DNA of 27,500 bases from Baffinella frigidus (GCA_026770585.1 MU646343.1:1161349-1188848); one strand, 5' to 3'; positions 1 to 7,615 are shown, counted from the stretch's first letter. Program-made: numbers and translations. The notes: a model not told the origin generated them from the sequence alone.

Positions 1-121
1 CCTCCCCGACGCGGTCCAACAGGTCCACGTATTCGACGCGCAAGTTCGGGAAGGAGTCCCCCAGGGATTTCAGGCCGCGCGCGGGCGGGGGCACCCAGGA
101 GACGTTGTAGCGCACCAGCAC
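1..121 (-). CDS. Exon of unknown protein, partial at window edge
   Basis: On the minus strand an acceptor-like TTCAG at 126-122 is followed by an open frame of 40 codons running off position 1. It starts VLVRYNVSWVPPPARGL and continues with a charged, leucine-rich part (EYVDLLDRVGE at the edge). The composition and lack of stops look like real coding sequence. I do not recognise the family. The first 17-20 codons recur in the decayed copies to the right (about 218-1330), but only this copy continues into the longer frame. It is therefore the likely functional or parental exon, and the rest of the gene lies outside the window. The frame has no ATG, so it is an internal or 3' exon. Confidence 0.5.
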   Translation of the reverse strand, partial: MLVRYNVSWVPPPARGLKSLGDSFPNLRVEYVDLLDRVGE

Positions 122-361
122 CTGAATAGTCGGAAACGGGGGGAAAGCGAGGTTGAATAAGTTGATAAAACACGAGACCATACCTTCACATTTGTAAAGT
201 CGAATCCGGGATTTTGAGGCCGCGCGCGGGGATGGGGGACCATGATATGTTGTAGCACACGAGCACCTGAATCGTGCTACACACGTCAGAACTTTGACAG
301 GCTCTTATTTCCTGGTACAAAATGGACGCGACCAGGCCTACCCGAGTCAGAGCTTTGACTG

Positions 362-503
362 CCCACCAACCCTCACAACTTGGGCAAATCGAAAAAGTCA
401 AAAAACACCAAATCCCCTTGGAGGCCGTCGGAATCCGACGGCCTTCTAGGGGATTTTTGAGCCATTTTTTTCGATTTGCCAAGACTGTGAGGTGGGTTGG
501 TGG
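362..503. mobile_element. Foldback element, 142 bp
   Basis: The ends are imperfect inverted repeats (CCCACCAACCCTCAC against GTGAGGTGGGTTGGTGG) with further pairing inward through GCAAATCGAAAAA. The centre is a perfect 21-bp palindrome, GGCCGTCGGA mirrored about position 433. The near-identical sequences GTCAGAGCTTTG (346-357) and GTCAGAACTTTG (510-521) flank it. It interrupts the exon-copy array. No coding capacity. Confidence 0.6.
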
Positions 504-1040
504 ACACAAGTCAGAACTTTGGGCACCCAGGATAGGGTGTAGCGCACGAGCACCTGCATAGTGGGCGACCATAACGTCACTTTTGTAAAGTCAAATCCGG
601 GATTTGACTTTTGTAAAGTCAGATCAGGGATTTCAGGCCCTGCGCGGGCGGGACAGGGCAGGATATGTTGTAGCGTATGAGCTCCTGAATAGTGGGAGAC
701 AATACCTTTACATTTGTAAAGTCAAATCCGGGATTTGAGGCCGCGTGCGGGCGGGGGCACCCAGGATATGTTGTAGCGCACCAGCACCTGAATAGTGGGA
801 GACGGGGGGAAAGCGAGGTTGGATAAGTTGATAAACACGAGACCATACCTTTACATTTGTCAAGTCGAATCCGGGATTTTGAGGCCGCGCGCGGGCGGGG
901 GGGGGGGTCCCAGAAGATGTTATAGCGCACGAGCACCTGTGCATCTCGTGCGTAGGGTTTGGAGATTTCTGGATTTCTGGATTTCTGGATTTTATAGAAA
1001 GAGGAATTCGCCGTTTGGCCACACCCATGCCTTCACCAAG

Positions 1041-1230
1041 CTAGAGCCATTCCGGTAGGACTTGTCGCGTTTTCGACTTCGAGATTTCAAGATTTCAGAC
1101 TTCAAAAAGGTTTTAAAGGGCGTAAAACGTTTTAAAACAAACCGTTTCAAATCTCATGGTACAAATGAAGTCTCGAAGTCTCGAAGTCTCGAAATCGAAA
1201 ACGCGACAAGTCCTACCGGAATAGCTCTAC
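1041..1230. mobile_element. Foldback element with 43-bp inverted ends
   Basis: The left arm 1041-1083 and right arm 1188-1230 match as inverted repeats with about three differences. The shared core includes TTCCGGTAGGACTTGTCGCG. Inside the right half are short tandem units of TCTCGAAG. The interior is AT-rich and has no gene. It is a MITE-type element lying between two copies of the exon-derived array. Confidence 0.7.
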
Positions 1231-1335
1231 ACTCGGGGACCCAGAATATGTTGTAGCGCACGAGCACCTAAATAGTGGGAGATCATAACTGTCATTTGTA
1301 AAGTTGCTTTCGTGGTACGAGCACCTGTGCATAGC

Positions 1336-1655
1336 GTGTTTAGGGTGGAGGGTTTGGTGACAAAACGGCCTCCGGTGTTTTTACTACACGCACCTGTGCG
1401 CCCCTTCACCCGCTAACACGCACCGCTTCGTGTACGTACAGGTGAATCGTCGCAAATACGCACCTCCTAGCTCTGCCTCACTCGGGCACTCGGGTTACCA
1501 TCTCGTGTTTAGGGGGCAGCGTTTGGTGGTAAAACGGCCTCGATCGTCTTGACTGCACGCACGTGTGCGCGCCTTCACCCGCAAACACGCACCACTTCGG
1601 GTACGTACACGTTAATTGTCGCAAACACGCACCTCCTAGCGCTGCCTCACTCGGG
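1336..1655. repeat. Diverged 151-bp tandem duplication
   Basis: Two 151-bp units at 1336-1486 and 1505-1655 align without large gaps. Both start GTGTTTAGGG, contain TTTGGTG, AAAACGGCCTC, CTTCACCCGC and ACACGCACC, and end CTGCCTCACTCGGG. No convincing protein frame is shared. The following 190 bases contain no recognisable gene. Confidence 0.65.
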
Positions 1656-1844
1656 TTAACGGGCTATTCTCAAGTTGACATGCCTGGTGTGCGGTACAAA
1701 GCCGTCAACTTTCACGCGGAAAAGAACCCGGGCGCACCAAATCGCCTCGCCCAAATAGACTGAGGCAGAGCTAGACAGCTCTTGAGATCCTGGCTCGTAC
1801 CTGGTGGTCACTCATAAATGTTGGGAATGAATAAAACCTAGTGG

Positions 1845-2046
1845 CCACTCGAGGCTGGAAGGCGGAGCATTTTAAATGTAGGGTTGTAAACCTTTGTACC
1901 AGTCACGGGCGGGCTTGGTCACGTCACTGCTCGATGTCGAGCAGTAAGGTGACCAAACGCGACAATCTTTGCGAAAATTACTATACATCGCCCCACTTGT
2001 AAAGGAATCCCGGTTTTAAAATAGTCGAATTTCTAGCCTCGAGTGG
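1845..2046. mobile_element. TIR element with central palindrome, copy 1
   Basis: The 16-bp ends CCACTCGAGGCTGGAA and TTCTAGCCTCGAGTGG are inverted repeats with one difference. The core is a hairpin, GGTCAC...CTGCTCGA/TCGAGCAG...GGTGACC, around 1918-1955. Copy 2 (2613-2830) has the same ends and the same plan. No coding capacity. The flanks of both copies are also related (AGGAGGCCCTATTT, GATGGTCAAAT, ATCCCGCCGAGA), so the second copy probably arose by segmental duplication. Confidence 0.7.
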
Positions 2047-2184
2047 GGTCCTAACGGACCTCAGAGGAGGCCCTATTTGTCTGGAAATATCGGAAAGAGG
2101 CCCTAAACATTGATGGTCAAATTGGTGGTCAAATCCCGCCGAGAGAGCGGAATGCGATCCGAAAGAGAAGAGAGAGAGCGGAAT
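2047..2184. repeat. Flank shared with 2831-2935
   Basis: GAGGAGGCCCTATTT, CTGGAAA.ATCGGAAA, AGGCCCT.AACATTGATGG and ATCCCGCCGAGA occur in the same order here and at 2843-2933, so the duplicated block extends beyond the TIR element. A short GAGAGAGCGGAATGCGATCC motif is also doubled at 2131-2150 and 2172-2191. Confidence 0.6.
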
Positions 2185-2277
2185 GCGATCCGAAAGCAAA
2201 ACTTCTTTTTCTGCAGATCCTTTCTGGTGAAGGGCGTGTCGTTGGGCTATGTTGGGGGCATTTAAAACCTAAAGGAC
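2185..2277 (+). repeat. Dispersed ~95-bp repeat family R1, copy 1
   Basis: It starts GCGATCCGAAAGCAAAA, contains GGGCGTGTCGTTGG and ends TAAAACCTAAAGGAC. The same order of blocks occurs at 11074-11167 in this orientation, and at 12374-12470, 20074-20175, 20674-20763 and 21095-21206 inverted. No TIRs, ORF or box A/B promoter motifs were recognised, so the class is unknown. Confidence 0.7.
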
Positions 2278-2297
2278 GAAACGTCGCGCTAACGCAC

Positions 2298-2342
2298 CTC
2301 CTCGGGCGCCAGCTGGGACACGGAGCGGAGGGTGCATTCCGA
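2298..2342 (-). pseudogene. Truncated copy of the VRGVGDY exon (3' part)
   Basis: On the minus strand the frame reads ECTLRSVSQLAPEE followed by a donor GTGCGT, matching the end of the exon at 2953-3069. The upstream half is missing and replaced by unrelated sequence, so this is a broken duplicate. It lies in the left member of the duplicated block. Confidence 0.55.
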
Positions 2343-2420
2343 ATCAATAATACCTAGTGGTCCTAACGGCTGTCTGAGCCCGAACTTTGAGCCGGGCCAG
2401 TTGACTCGGTTGCGTGGTAC

Positions 2421-2573
2421 TAATCTCATCTCGGACCATACCAGAATCTGTCCGCATGAAAAGGCGTAAGATAGCATCGTTGTATGCCTAAAATAGCATA
2501 TACACCCTTACCCTCCGAGTGGGGAGCCTAAGATAGCGGGACAGAATCTGTCTTGTTCCGAAATTAAATTGCG
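2421..2573 (+). repeat. Dispersed ~150-bp repeat family R2, copy 1
   Basis: Shared with 17705-17853: AATCTCATCTCGGA, AAGGCGTAAGATAGCATC, GCCTAAAATAG, AGCCTAAGATAGC and a CGAAATTAAAT end. No coding frame is conserved. It probably belongs to a non-coding interspersed element. Confidence 0.65.
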
Positions 2574-2612
2574 TCGAAAAGACGGCCCCTGTCCTGTAGA
2601 AGAAAGGACCTC

Positions 2613-2830
2613 CCACTCGAGGCTAGAAGAGTGAGTATTTTAAATGTGGGGTTGTTGAATTTAGTGCCATTCACGTGCAGGTTTGGTCATATCCCCGCTC
2701 GAATTCGAGCGGGGTCGTAACCAAACGCCCCTAATGTACGAAAATTACTACACCCCTATCGTTTTCATCACTTGTAGAGGACTTGTAAAGTTAAAACTTT
2801 TAAAATAGTCACATTTCTAGCCTCGAGTGG
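2613..2830. mobile_element. TIR element with perfect 22-bp palindrome, copy 2
   Basis: The terminal inverted repeats are CCACTCGAGGCTAGAA and its exact complement at 2815-2830. The centre 2693-2714 is a perfect 22-bp palindrome with arms CCCCGCTCGAA. The palindrome differs in sequence from that of copy 1 (CTGCTCGA), although both can form the same hairpin. The motif CGAAAATTACTACAC is shared with copy 1 and with the foldback at 25792-25951. Confidence 0.75.
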
Positions 2831-2952
2831 TCCTCGGGATGGAGAGGAGGCCCTATTTTTCTGGAAACATCGGAAACAGGCCCTGAACATTGATGGTCAA
2901 ATAGATGGTCAAATCCCGCCGAGAATCGCAACGAACCGTCGCGCTAACGCAC

Positions 2953-3069
2953 CTCCTCGGGCGCCAGCTGGGACACGGAGAGGAGGGTGCATTGCGCGTC
3001 CGGCACATCCTCGAGCAGGAGATCGCGCCATGAGGCCCCGAGCGCCTGGTAGTCCCCCACGCCCCGCAC
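2953..3069 (-). CDS. Internal exon of unknown protein (VRGVGDY repeat type)
   Basis: On the minus strand a pyrimidine-rich tract and CAG (3072-3070) precede 39 uninterrupted codons in phase 0, followed by a GTGCGT donor (2952-2947). The peptide begins VRGVGDYQALGASWRDLL, has an acidic EDVPDAQ and ends SVSQLAPEE. Splice signals on both sides and a phase-0 length of 117 bp support a real exon. Related peptide motifs occur at 3190-3230 (WRALLREDVPE) and 3320-3400 (QVRGVADYLALGASWRAL), so the protein may be made of repeats or the exon has been copied. Family not recognised. Confidence 0.55.
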
Positions 3070-3184
3070 CTGCTGACGAGGAGGAGGGTGATGTGTGAGG
3101 AGGGTGCCACGCCAGAGGGATCAAGACGTCCACTTTTGACATGATTCAGGGGACATGCCCAGAACCCTAAAGTCATCCGCGTCA

Positions 3185-3400
3185 GATCTGACGCTCGGGG
3201 ACGTCCTCGCGCAGGAGAGCACGCCAGAGTCTTCGAAGGGGTCGCCAAAAGTCAATTCCCCTGCAAGGCAGTAGTTTTCAAAAGTCAAAAACCGTGTCCT
3301 GACACGGTTTAAAAAAATCAACCCCCTCCTCCACTCTGGCGTGGAGAGCTCGCCATGAGGCCCCTAGGGCTAGGTAGTCCGCCACGCCCCGTACCTGCTC
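3185..3400 (-). pseudogene. Degenerate copies of the VRGVGDY exon
   Basis: The minus-strand peptide QVRGVADYLALGASWRAL (about 3400-3345) follows an acceptor-like GAGCAG. The related WRALLREDVPERQ then TGA lies at about 3230-3190. Between them is AT-rich sequence containing a CCGTGTCCTGACACGG palindrome (3293-3308), which looks like an insertion splitting one copy. The frames are interrupted and no clean donor follows, so these are decayed. Confidence 0.45.
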
Positions 3401-3424
3401 GTGAGGAGGGTGATGCGTGAGGAG

Positions 3425-3955
3425 GGTAGTGAGGGTTGAGGGTTGAGGGGTTTGGGTGTTGGGTTTTGGGTATAAGGGTTTTGGGTTCAGGGTTGAGAGT
3501 TCAAGATTTGGGGTTTGGGGTTTGGGGTTTGGGGTTCGGGGTTTGGGGTTGAGGGTTGAGGGTTTATGGTTTGGGGTTCAGGGTTTAGGGTCTGGAGGTT
3601 AGGGTTTAGGGTTTAGGGTTTAGGGTTCATGGTTTAGGGTTTAGGGTTTGGGGTTTAGAGTTTAAGGTTTAGGGTTTAGGATCTGGAGGTTTAGGGTCTA
3701 GTGTTTAGGGTTAAGGTTTTGGGGTTTATAATCTAGGGTTTGGGGTTTAGGTTTGAGGGTTGAGGGTTTCGGGTTTAAGGTTTAGGGTTTAAAGTTTAGC
3801 GTTTAGGGTTTGGGGTTTTAGGGTTTAGGGTTTAGGGTTTAGGGTTTAGGGTGTAAGGTTTGGGGTTTAGGGTTTAGGGTTTAGGGTCTAGGGTTTCGGG
3901 TTTCGGGTTTAGGGTTTAGGGTTTAGGGTTTAGAGTTTAGGGCTTAGGATGTACC
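3425..3955 (+). repeat. Degenerate interstitial telomere-like tract, G-rich strand
   Basis: About 530 bp of variants of TTTAGGG, with TTTGGGG, TTGAGGG and TTTCGGG. Runs of perfect units occur near 3600-3630, 3825-3850 and 3905-3935. It is not a chromosome end, because unique sequence follows on both sides. Similar short tracts continue at 3990-4030 and 4118-4157. (TTTAGGG)n is the common telomere unit of plants and many algae. Confidence 0.9.
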
Positions 3956-4033
3956 TGCGTGAAGTGTATGGTGTATGGTGTATGGTATATGGTGTATTGT
4001 TCAGGGTTTAGGGTCTAGGGTCTAGGGTTCAGA

Positions 4034-4100
4034 AAGTTCCTGCGTGAAGTCCGCGGTGAGCGCCACGTCCTCCGCGACGCCTTCCGTGAGGAACGGCCAC
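4034..4100 (-). CDS. Candidate exon fragment between telomere-like tracts
   Basis: On the minus strand CCTACCCCAG (acceptor-like, ending 4101) is followed by a frame reading WPFLTEGVAEDVALTADFTQ. The next few codons run into telomere-like sequence and a stop; I see no clear donor. The acidic, stop-free peptide looks coding, but the segment is short. If real, it is an exon whose flanking introns consist of telomere-like repeat. Family unknown. Confidence 0.35.
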
Positions 4101-4157
4101 CTGGGGTAGGCTTCAGTTTTTAGGGTTTCGGGTGTAGGGTGTAGGGTGTAGGGTTGA

Positions 4158-4457
4158 CCACCAGCAACCACTAGCGGCTTATATATATATGTCTGGCCAG
4201 GTAGTAATTTTCAGGCAAAACGAAGAAATCTCTTCGTATCTCCTTACAATTGGCCTGGTACTCTCCCGGACGCGACCTGTAAAATTTATCAGATAAAACA
4301 GTCATTGGACTCATCGCCGTCAAATCAAAGGTCACAGTCTTTCAATTTGTGTGTCCATAGCATGTCACGAATATTTACAATAGTATTTACTTTTTACAAG
4401 TAGGGGCTCGAGACCCGCTCCGGACACCCCATAAAAGCCGCTAGTGGTTGCTGGTGG
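4158..4457. mobile_element. 300-bp TIR element, CCACCAGCAACC family, copy 1
   Basis: The ends 4158-4180 and 4435-4457 are perfect 23-bp inverted repeats starting CCACCAGCAACCACTAGCGG. The interior is AT-rich and non-coding, and contains the short inverted arms GGCCAGG and CCTGG. A shorter relative lies in an LYR-gene intron at 15732-15946. The element sits inside telomere-like sequence (GGGTTGA on the left, GAGGGTTGA on the right). Confidence 0.8.
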
Positions 4458-4460
4458 GAG

Positions 4461-4573
4461 GGTTGAGGGTTGAGGATTTCGGTTTTAGGGTTTCGGGTTT
4501 CGGGTTTCGGGTGTTCGTTTTCGGGGATCGAGTTTCGGGTTTCGGGTTTCGGGTTTAGAATTTTGGGTGTAGG
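4461..4573 (+). repeat. Telomere-like G-rich tract
   Basis: Variants of TTTCGGG and TTTAGGG, with GGTTGAGG. It continues the 3425-4157 tract, which is split by the TIR element. On the minus strand it starts directly after a possible splice donor of the exon at 4580-4842. Confidence 0.8.
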
Positions 4574-4579
4574 GTTTAC

Positions 4580-4842
4580 CCTCCCCCGCGCTGCAGCTCC
4601 TGCCGCACGGCCTCGCCGAGCCCGCCTTTGCCCCTCGCGCCGACCTCCTCTGACGCGCGAAGCGCAGTGCGTCCGATGCCCTCTCGCGCGCGCGAGAGGG
4701 GTCCCTTGGAGCGCGCGAGGGGGAGGCATGCCCGCGCGCGCGGCTGGAGCGCGAGGCCTCCCGGCGGCATTCCGAACGTGTGTGTCACGGGGAGGCAGCT
4801 GGAGCCCACCAGTGCCGCGAGCACCAAGACAGCCCCCGGGAT
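4580..4842 (-). CDS. Candidate N-terminal-type exon with hydrophobic leader
   Basis: The minus-strand frame from an acceptor-like GTACAG (ending 4843) to a donor-like GTAAAC (4579-4574) is open for 87 codons. It begins IPGAVLVLAALVGSSCLPV, a hydrophobic stretch like a signal sequence. This is followed by THTFGMPPGG and a long Arg/Ser/Ala-rich part ending VRQELQRGG. There is no ATG before the hydrophobic segment, so a start must lie in an upstream exon. In algae with secondary plastids, a signal peptide followed by an F-x-P motif and a basic region marks plastid targeting; whether that applies here is a guess. Several frames on both strands are open in this GC-rich region, so the frame itself is uncertain. 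Confidence 0.3.
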
Positions 4843-4844
4843 CT

Positions 4845-5780
4845 GTACGGACAGGGCGGGGGCGCGCTGCGTCGTGGGGCAGAAGCTGGGGTTAGAGGAT
4901 ACATGGCGTCAGGATTGGCCGCGGGTGGGAGGGGAGCAGGGTTATGCAAGAGGCTGGTGGGGAATGCTGCTCTAGAGCGGCTCGGAATTTTCTGAGAAAG
5001 ATTGGGGGGCGGAGGAGGGTGGGCGGAAAGAGGGACCTTCGAACGGCTGGCGGGCACTTGCGCGCACTTGCGCATGGCTGGCCTCGTCCGCCCGGAAACC
5101 GCATCCTCCCCGCCCATCGAGTGTCCCGGGTGCTGGCACCCCGACACGCTCGCCCTCTGCGACCGAAGACACACGCAAGTCATTCCACGGGGATTTCCAC
5201 ACCGAGGGCCGAAGGGCCTCCCTCCCTGTCAATCTCGAATCTCGATCCCATATGGATAATCCCTGGTTCCCTGCATCAACCTGCATCGTCCTGCCGGGTG
5301 CAGACCTCGTCGCCACGGCGGCACGAGCAGAGGGGTGCGCGCGTGTAGACACTGGGATTCTCCTCGCAGCTCACGTGGCACCCAAACACTTTTGCTCTGG
5401 ATCTGGATCCTGCTTCTGGCTCGAGAGCACGGCCGTCTCCGATTCCGCAGCCTGGCGGTCTGCCGCAGACGCCTGTCTATTTGCTGGTCAAATCTGAGTG
5501 CTGGTCAAACTCAGATTTGAAATCTGACTCACCAAGCTCCATTTTTGAAAGGAGCACGTTTTTGGCGGCCGAAGAGGGGCCGCAGAGGGCCCAGTCTAGG
5601 CCCGATAGCGTCGACGCCCCTTGCACTACCTTGCTCTGGGGATCACTGATCAACTGCAGAGCAATGGATCGGTAGGGATCCATGGTACATGCAATGGATT
5701 GCATGTGCAGGTACTCTCCCCCATATGAACAAAAATAATAATGCCACTGCATGCGACCCTTACCTCTCCATTCCGGTGCG
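4845..5780. other. GC-rich stretch, no gene supported
   Basis: Several overlapping open frames exist on both strands because the sequence is GC-rich. None shows a recognisable domain or paired splice sites. Small features seen are a hairpin with arms TCAAATCTGAGT (5488-5499) and ACTCAGATTTGA (5509-5520), and a palindrome ACATGCAATGGATTGCATGT near 5687-5706. Confidence 0.5.
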
Positions 5781-5783
5781 CAG

Positions 5784-5897
5784 CCGTACGTCTACGCGCC
5801 GCAGCCCTACTACGGCTACAACCAGTTCGCCACGCAGCAGCTCCCCACCCCGTACGCCTACTGGACCTTCCCGATCGTCACCAGCACCCAGTACCTG
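5784..5897 (+). CDS. Exon of a Tyr/Pro/Gln-rich protein
   Basis: CAG at 5781-5783 precedes 38 stop-free codons in phase 0, ending at a GTAGGC donor (5898). The peptide starts PYVYAPQPYYGYNQFATQQ and ends TFPIVTSTQYL. Low-complexity Tyr/Pro/Gln composition with strongly GC-ending codons argues for a real exon. It probably joins the phase-0 exon at 6051, which continues QPLARARPSRK. Such sequences occur in structural or cortical proteins, but no family can be named. Confidence 0.5.
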
Positions 5898-6050
5898 GTA
5901 GGCCCCCACACACACACGAAGCCAAGTTGACAGGTGCCATGCCGTGTATCTTGCGTTTCAGATGCGGCGCGGTAGTCAACTGGGTACGTGCACCAAACCG
6001 GTCCATGCGTCGCATCTGACGCGACTCCTCGTCACAAGGTTCCGCCGCAG

Positions 6051-6190
6051 CAGCCGCTCGCGCGCGCGCGCCCGTCACGCAAGGTGGAGATGGTGCCGGT
6101 GGAGACGGTGCCGGTGGAGACGGTGCCGGTGGAGATGGTGCCGCCCGCGACGTCGGTGGCCCCGAGGGTCGAGCGCGCCGTCGTCCGGTG
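6051..6190 (+). CDS. Exon with 15-bp VE(M/T)VP coding repeats
   Basis: After an acceptor-like CCGCCGCAG the frame reads QPLARARPSRK, then VEMVP-VETVP-VETVP-VEMVP, then PATSVAPRVERAVV. The repeats are four exact-length 15-bp units (6084-6143) differing at one base of codon 3. Val/Pro/Glu pentads of this kind resemble the repeats of alveolin or articulin-like cytoskeletal proteins; that is a resemblance in composition only. A possible donor GTGCAG lies at about 6188-6193, otherwise the frame stays open to a stop at 6366-6368. Upstream partner: 5784-5897. Confidence 0.4.
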
Positions 6191-6287
6191 CAGGGTCGAG
6201 CGCGCCTCGGTCCCTCATCCAATCCCGCGCGGCGTTTTTTTGTACAACCTCACAATTTATCCGCTCTTCCTCACGAGGAGGAAGAGC

Positions 6288-6405
6288 GCACGCAGCAGCA
6301 ATTCACGTGAACGTTTTCGCCCTCGCCTCCCGACAGTTCGCTTCGTACTCAGAAGCGCCTGTCTGTGAACCAGGGATTCTCACACAGAGCAGTTCATGTG
6401 AGCAG
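6288..6405 (+). repeat. Two decayed copies of an exon end (QQF plus donor)
   Basis: GCAGCAGCAATTCACGTGA (about 6290-6308) and AGCAGTTCATGTGAGCAGC (about 6384-6402) resemble the 3' end and donor of the short exon at 6910-6944 (CAGCAGTTCATGTGAGT). They suggest local duplication of that exon boundary. Confidence 0.35.
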
Positions 6406-6579
6406 CAGGCCTCCGGGATTTCGTGCATAACCCGCACGTGGATAATCGTAAGACCCTCACAGTAGGCCAGCCGTGGGTAAAGGGGTCATAGGGTCATTCC
6501 TACACTGTAAGGGTATCCTAACCGATTCTCGGTGGCCGAGCCACCACAAATCCCTCCGTAGCCCGCTGTGTGGAGTTGC

Positions 6580-6695
6580 ATTTTTGGGGGAAACTGAACG
6601 ACGTGCTGAACACGCTCGCCATTCAGGCGGGGGGTACCGTGGCGCACGACGTCTGCAACATCAAGCGCGCCGTTCAGCGCCGCCGAGCTCCTTAA
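6580..6695 (+). CDS. Exon fragment interrupted by a MITE
   Basis: The frame reads HFWGKLNDVLNTLAIQAGG, then TVAHDVCNIKRAVQRRRAP and TAA at 6693-6695. The peptide is amphipathic and coding-like. The stop falls where a TATCCCTTAAGTG-family element begins (about 6691), so the exon seems to have been cut by that insertion, and the stop is element-derived. No clear acceptor is visible upstream, and I do not recognise the family. It may belong to the same gene as the exons at 5784, 6051 and 6910. Confidence 0.4.
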
Positions 6696-6790
6696 CCGTT
6701 AAGTGGCCAGGCAGTCAAAGTTGACTGCCATGAGGTCCTAGGCAGGTCCTAGGGCCCTACGGTAGAGCGTATGAGGCTGCTGGTTAACGT
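6691..6790 (+). mobile_element. TATCCCTTAAGTG-family MITE, diverged copy
   Basis: It contains CCGTTAAGTGGCC at the left, then the family core GAGGTCCTAGGCAGGTCCTA (6731-6750) and GGGCCCTACGGTAG. The terminal repeats are degraded. Compare the intact relatives at 11929-12032 and 17989-18092. The left end coincides with the interruption of the exon at 6580-6695. Confidence 0.5.
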
Positions 6791-6909
6791 ACCCCCACCC
6801 CGCCCTTTGCTTTGATTCGGACGCTCGTGTCCTGTGTTTGAGCGTTGCTGGGCGCTTGCAGCCTTGTGGGACTGCCAGAGTGGTCAAAGGGTGCTTGGGG
6901 CCATTGCAG

Positions 6910-6944
6910 CGCAGCCTCATCGCCTACCTGCAGCAGCAGTTCAT
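6910..6944 (+). CDS. Short exon RSLIAYLQQQF
   Basis: TTGCAG at 6904-6909 precedes 11 codons reading RSLIAYLQQQF plus two bases, then a consensus GTGAGT donor at 6945. A 35-bp exon is small, but both splice signals are good. A CAGGGGTACC-type MITE begins ten bases into the following intron. Function unknown. Confidence 0.4.
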
Positions 6945-6954
6945 GTGAGTCTTA

Positions 6955-7074
6955 CAGGGGCACCTCGCTCATAAGAAACCGCCTCCTCCTAGGACTCTAC
7001 AGTAGGCCTATGCCTAGGGTCCTGTGGTGGTCCTAGTGTGGGGGGGGCAGTTTCTTATGAGCGAGGTACTCCTG
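6955..7074. mobile_element. CAGGGGTACC MITE, copy 1
   Basis: Ends CAGGGGCACCTCGCTCATAA and its inverted partner, next to TA on both sides. The interior is the family core CCTAGGACTCTACAGTAGGC and CCTAGGGTCCT, itself imperfectly palindromic. It lies just after the donor of the exon at 6910-6944, so it would be spliced out. Confidence 0.85.
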
Positions 7075-7279
7075 TATTACACGCGGACCCCCCCCGCTCA
7101 ACGGTTGCTCGAACACGTGTCAACTTTTGTAGTAGGTGTCAACTTTCGAGGTTGACACCTGGACAGGTTGCTCGAACACGTGGCCACGCACCACTGGCCG
7201 GGTGGTCACAGGGTCATAGCCATACGCCTTCATTAGCACGAGGGGCTGTTTTAAATCAGCCTGGGTGCCGAAGCTGCCG

Positions 7280-7385
7280 TATCCTCTAAGCGGCGAGTAG
7301 GCTCATACGCCCTACCGTAGGGCTCTAGGACCTACCTAGGACCTCAGGGGGTCTGTTTGGCCCCCTTCGCCACTTGAGGGGTATA
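7280..7385 (-). mobile_element. TATCCCTTAAGTG-family MITE, 106 bp
   Basis: The left end TATCCTCTAAGCG and right end CACTTGAGGGGTATA are degenerate inverted repeats. The core TAGGACCTACCTAGGACCTC is the inverted form of that in 11929-12032. No coding capacity. Confidence 0.65.
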
Positions 7386-7463
7386 GGTACAAACAAATTG
7401 CCTGGCGCTTTCTTCACTGCCTCGCATTACGGTCCACCTCGTGACCCACAGCGATGTTTCCTA

Positions 7464-7580
7464 CAGGGGTACCTCGCTCATAAGAAAACGCCCCCCCCCT
7501 AGGACCACCATAGGGCCCTGGGCATAGCCCTACTGTAGGGTCCTAGGGGGGGACGGTTTCTTATGAGCGAGGTACCCCTG
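7464..7580. mobile_element. CAGGGGTACC MITE, copy 2
   Basis: Terminal repeats CAGGGGTACCTCGCTCATAA and complement, with TA on both sides. A 25-bp sequence starting CTCGTGACCCACAGCG is present exactly at 7438-7462, ending in the T of the left TA, and again at 7591-7615, eight bases after the right TA. The insertion is thus associated with a long direct duplication. Confidence 0.85.
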
Positions 7581-7615
7581 TACCGTCTAGCTCGTGACCC
7601 ACAGCGATGTTTCCT

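Larger units (their letters stand above)
70..1330 (-). repeat. Array of decayed exon-plus-intron copies
   Basis: The 5' end of the left-edge exon recurs at about 218-276, 521-565, 634-690, 736-792, 886-940 and 1236-1275. Each copy reads, on the minus strand, an acceptor-like ATTCAG (ATGCAG in one), then a frame related to VLVRYNISW and PARGLK. It is followed by a shared AT-richer tail containing GACTTTACAAA and GTATGGTCTCCCAC. Some copies share a longer tail containing AAGCGAGGTTG and AAGTTGATAAA (140-180, 810-850). None of these copies keeps the longer exon frame. Two foldback elements interrupt the array. Confidence 0.6.

Noticed and set aside
3425-4573. Possible true chromosome end
   Set aside because: Repeats are degenerate and unique sequence lies on both sides; tracts of both orientations recur through the window. 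They are interstitial.
4470-5350. Overlapping open frames on both strands
   Set aside because: GC-rich DNA keeps many frames open. Parts translate telomere-like repeat, and no domain or consistent splice pair supports them, except the weak candidate at 4580-4842.
5944-6465. 173-aa plus-strand frame rich in Arg and Trp
   Set aside because: It reads the 15-bp repeat in a frame giving RWRRCRW. The VEMVP frame is more protein-like and joins in phase with the upstream exon.
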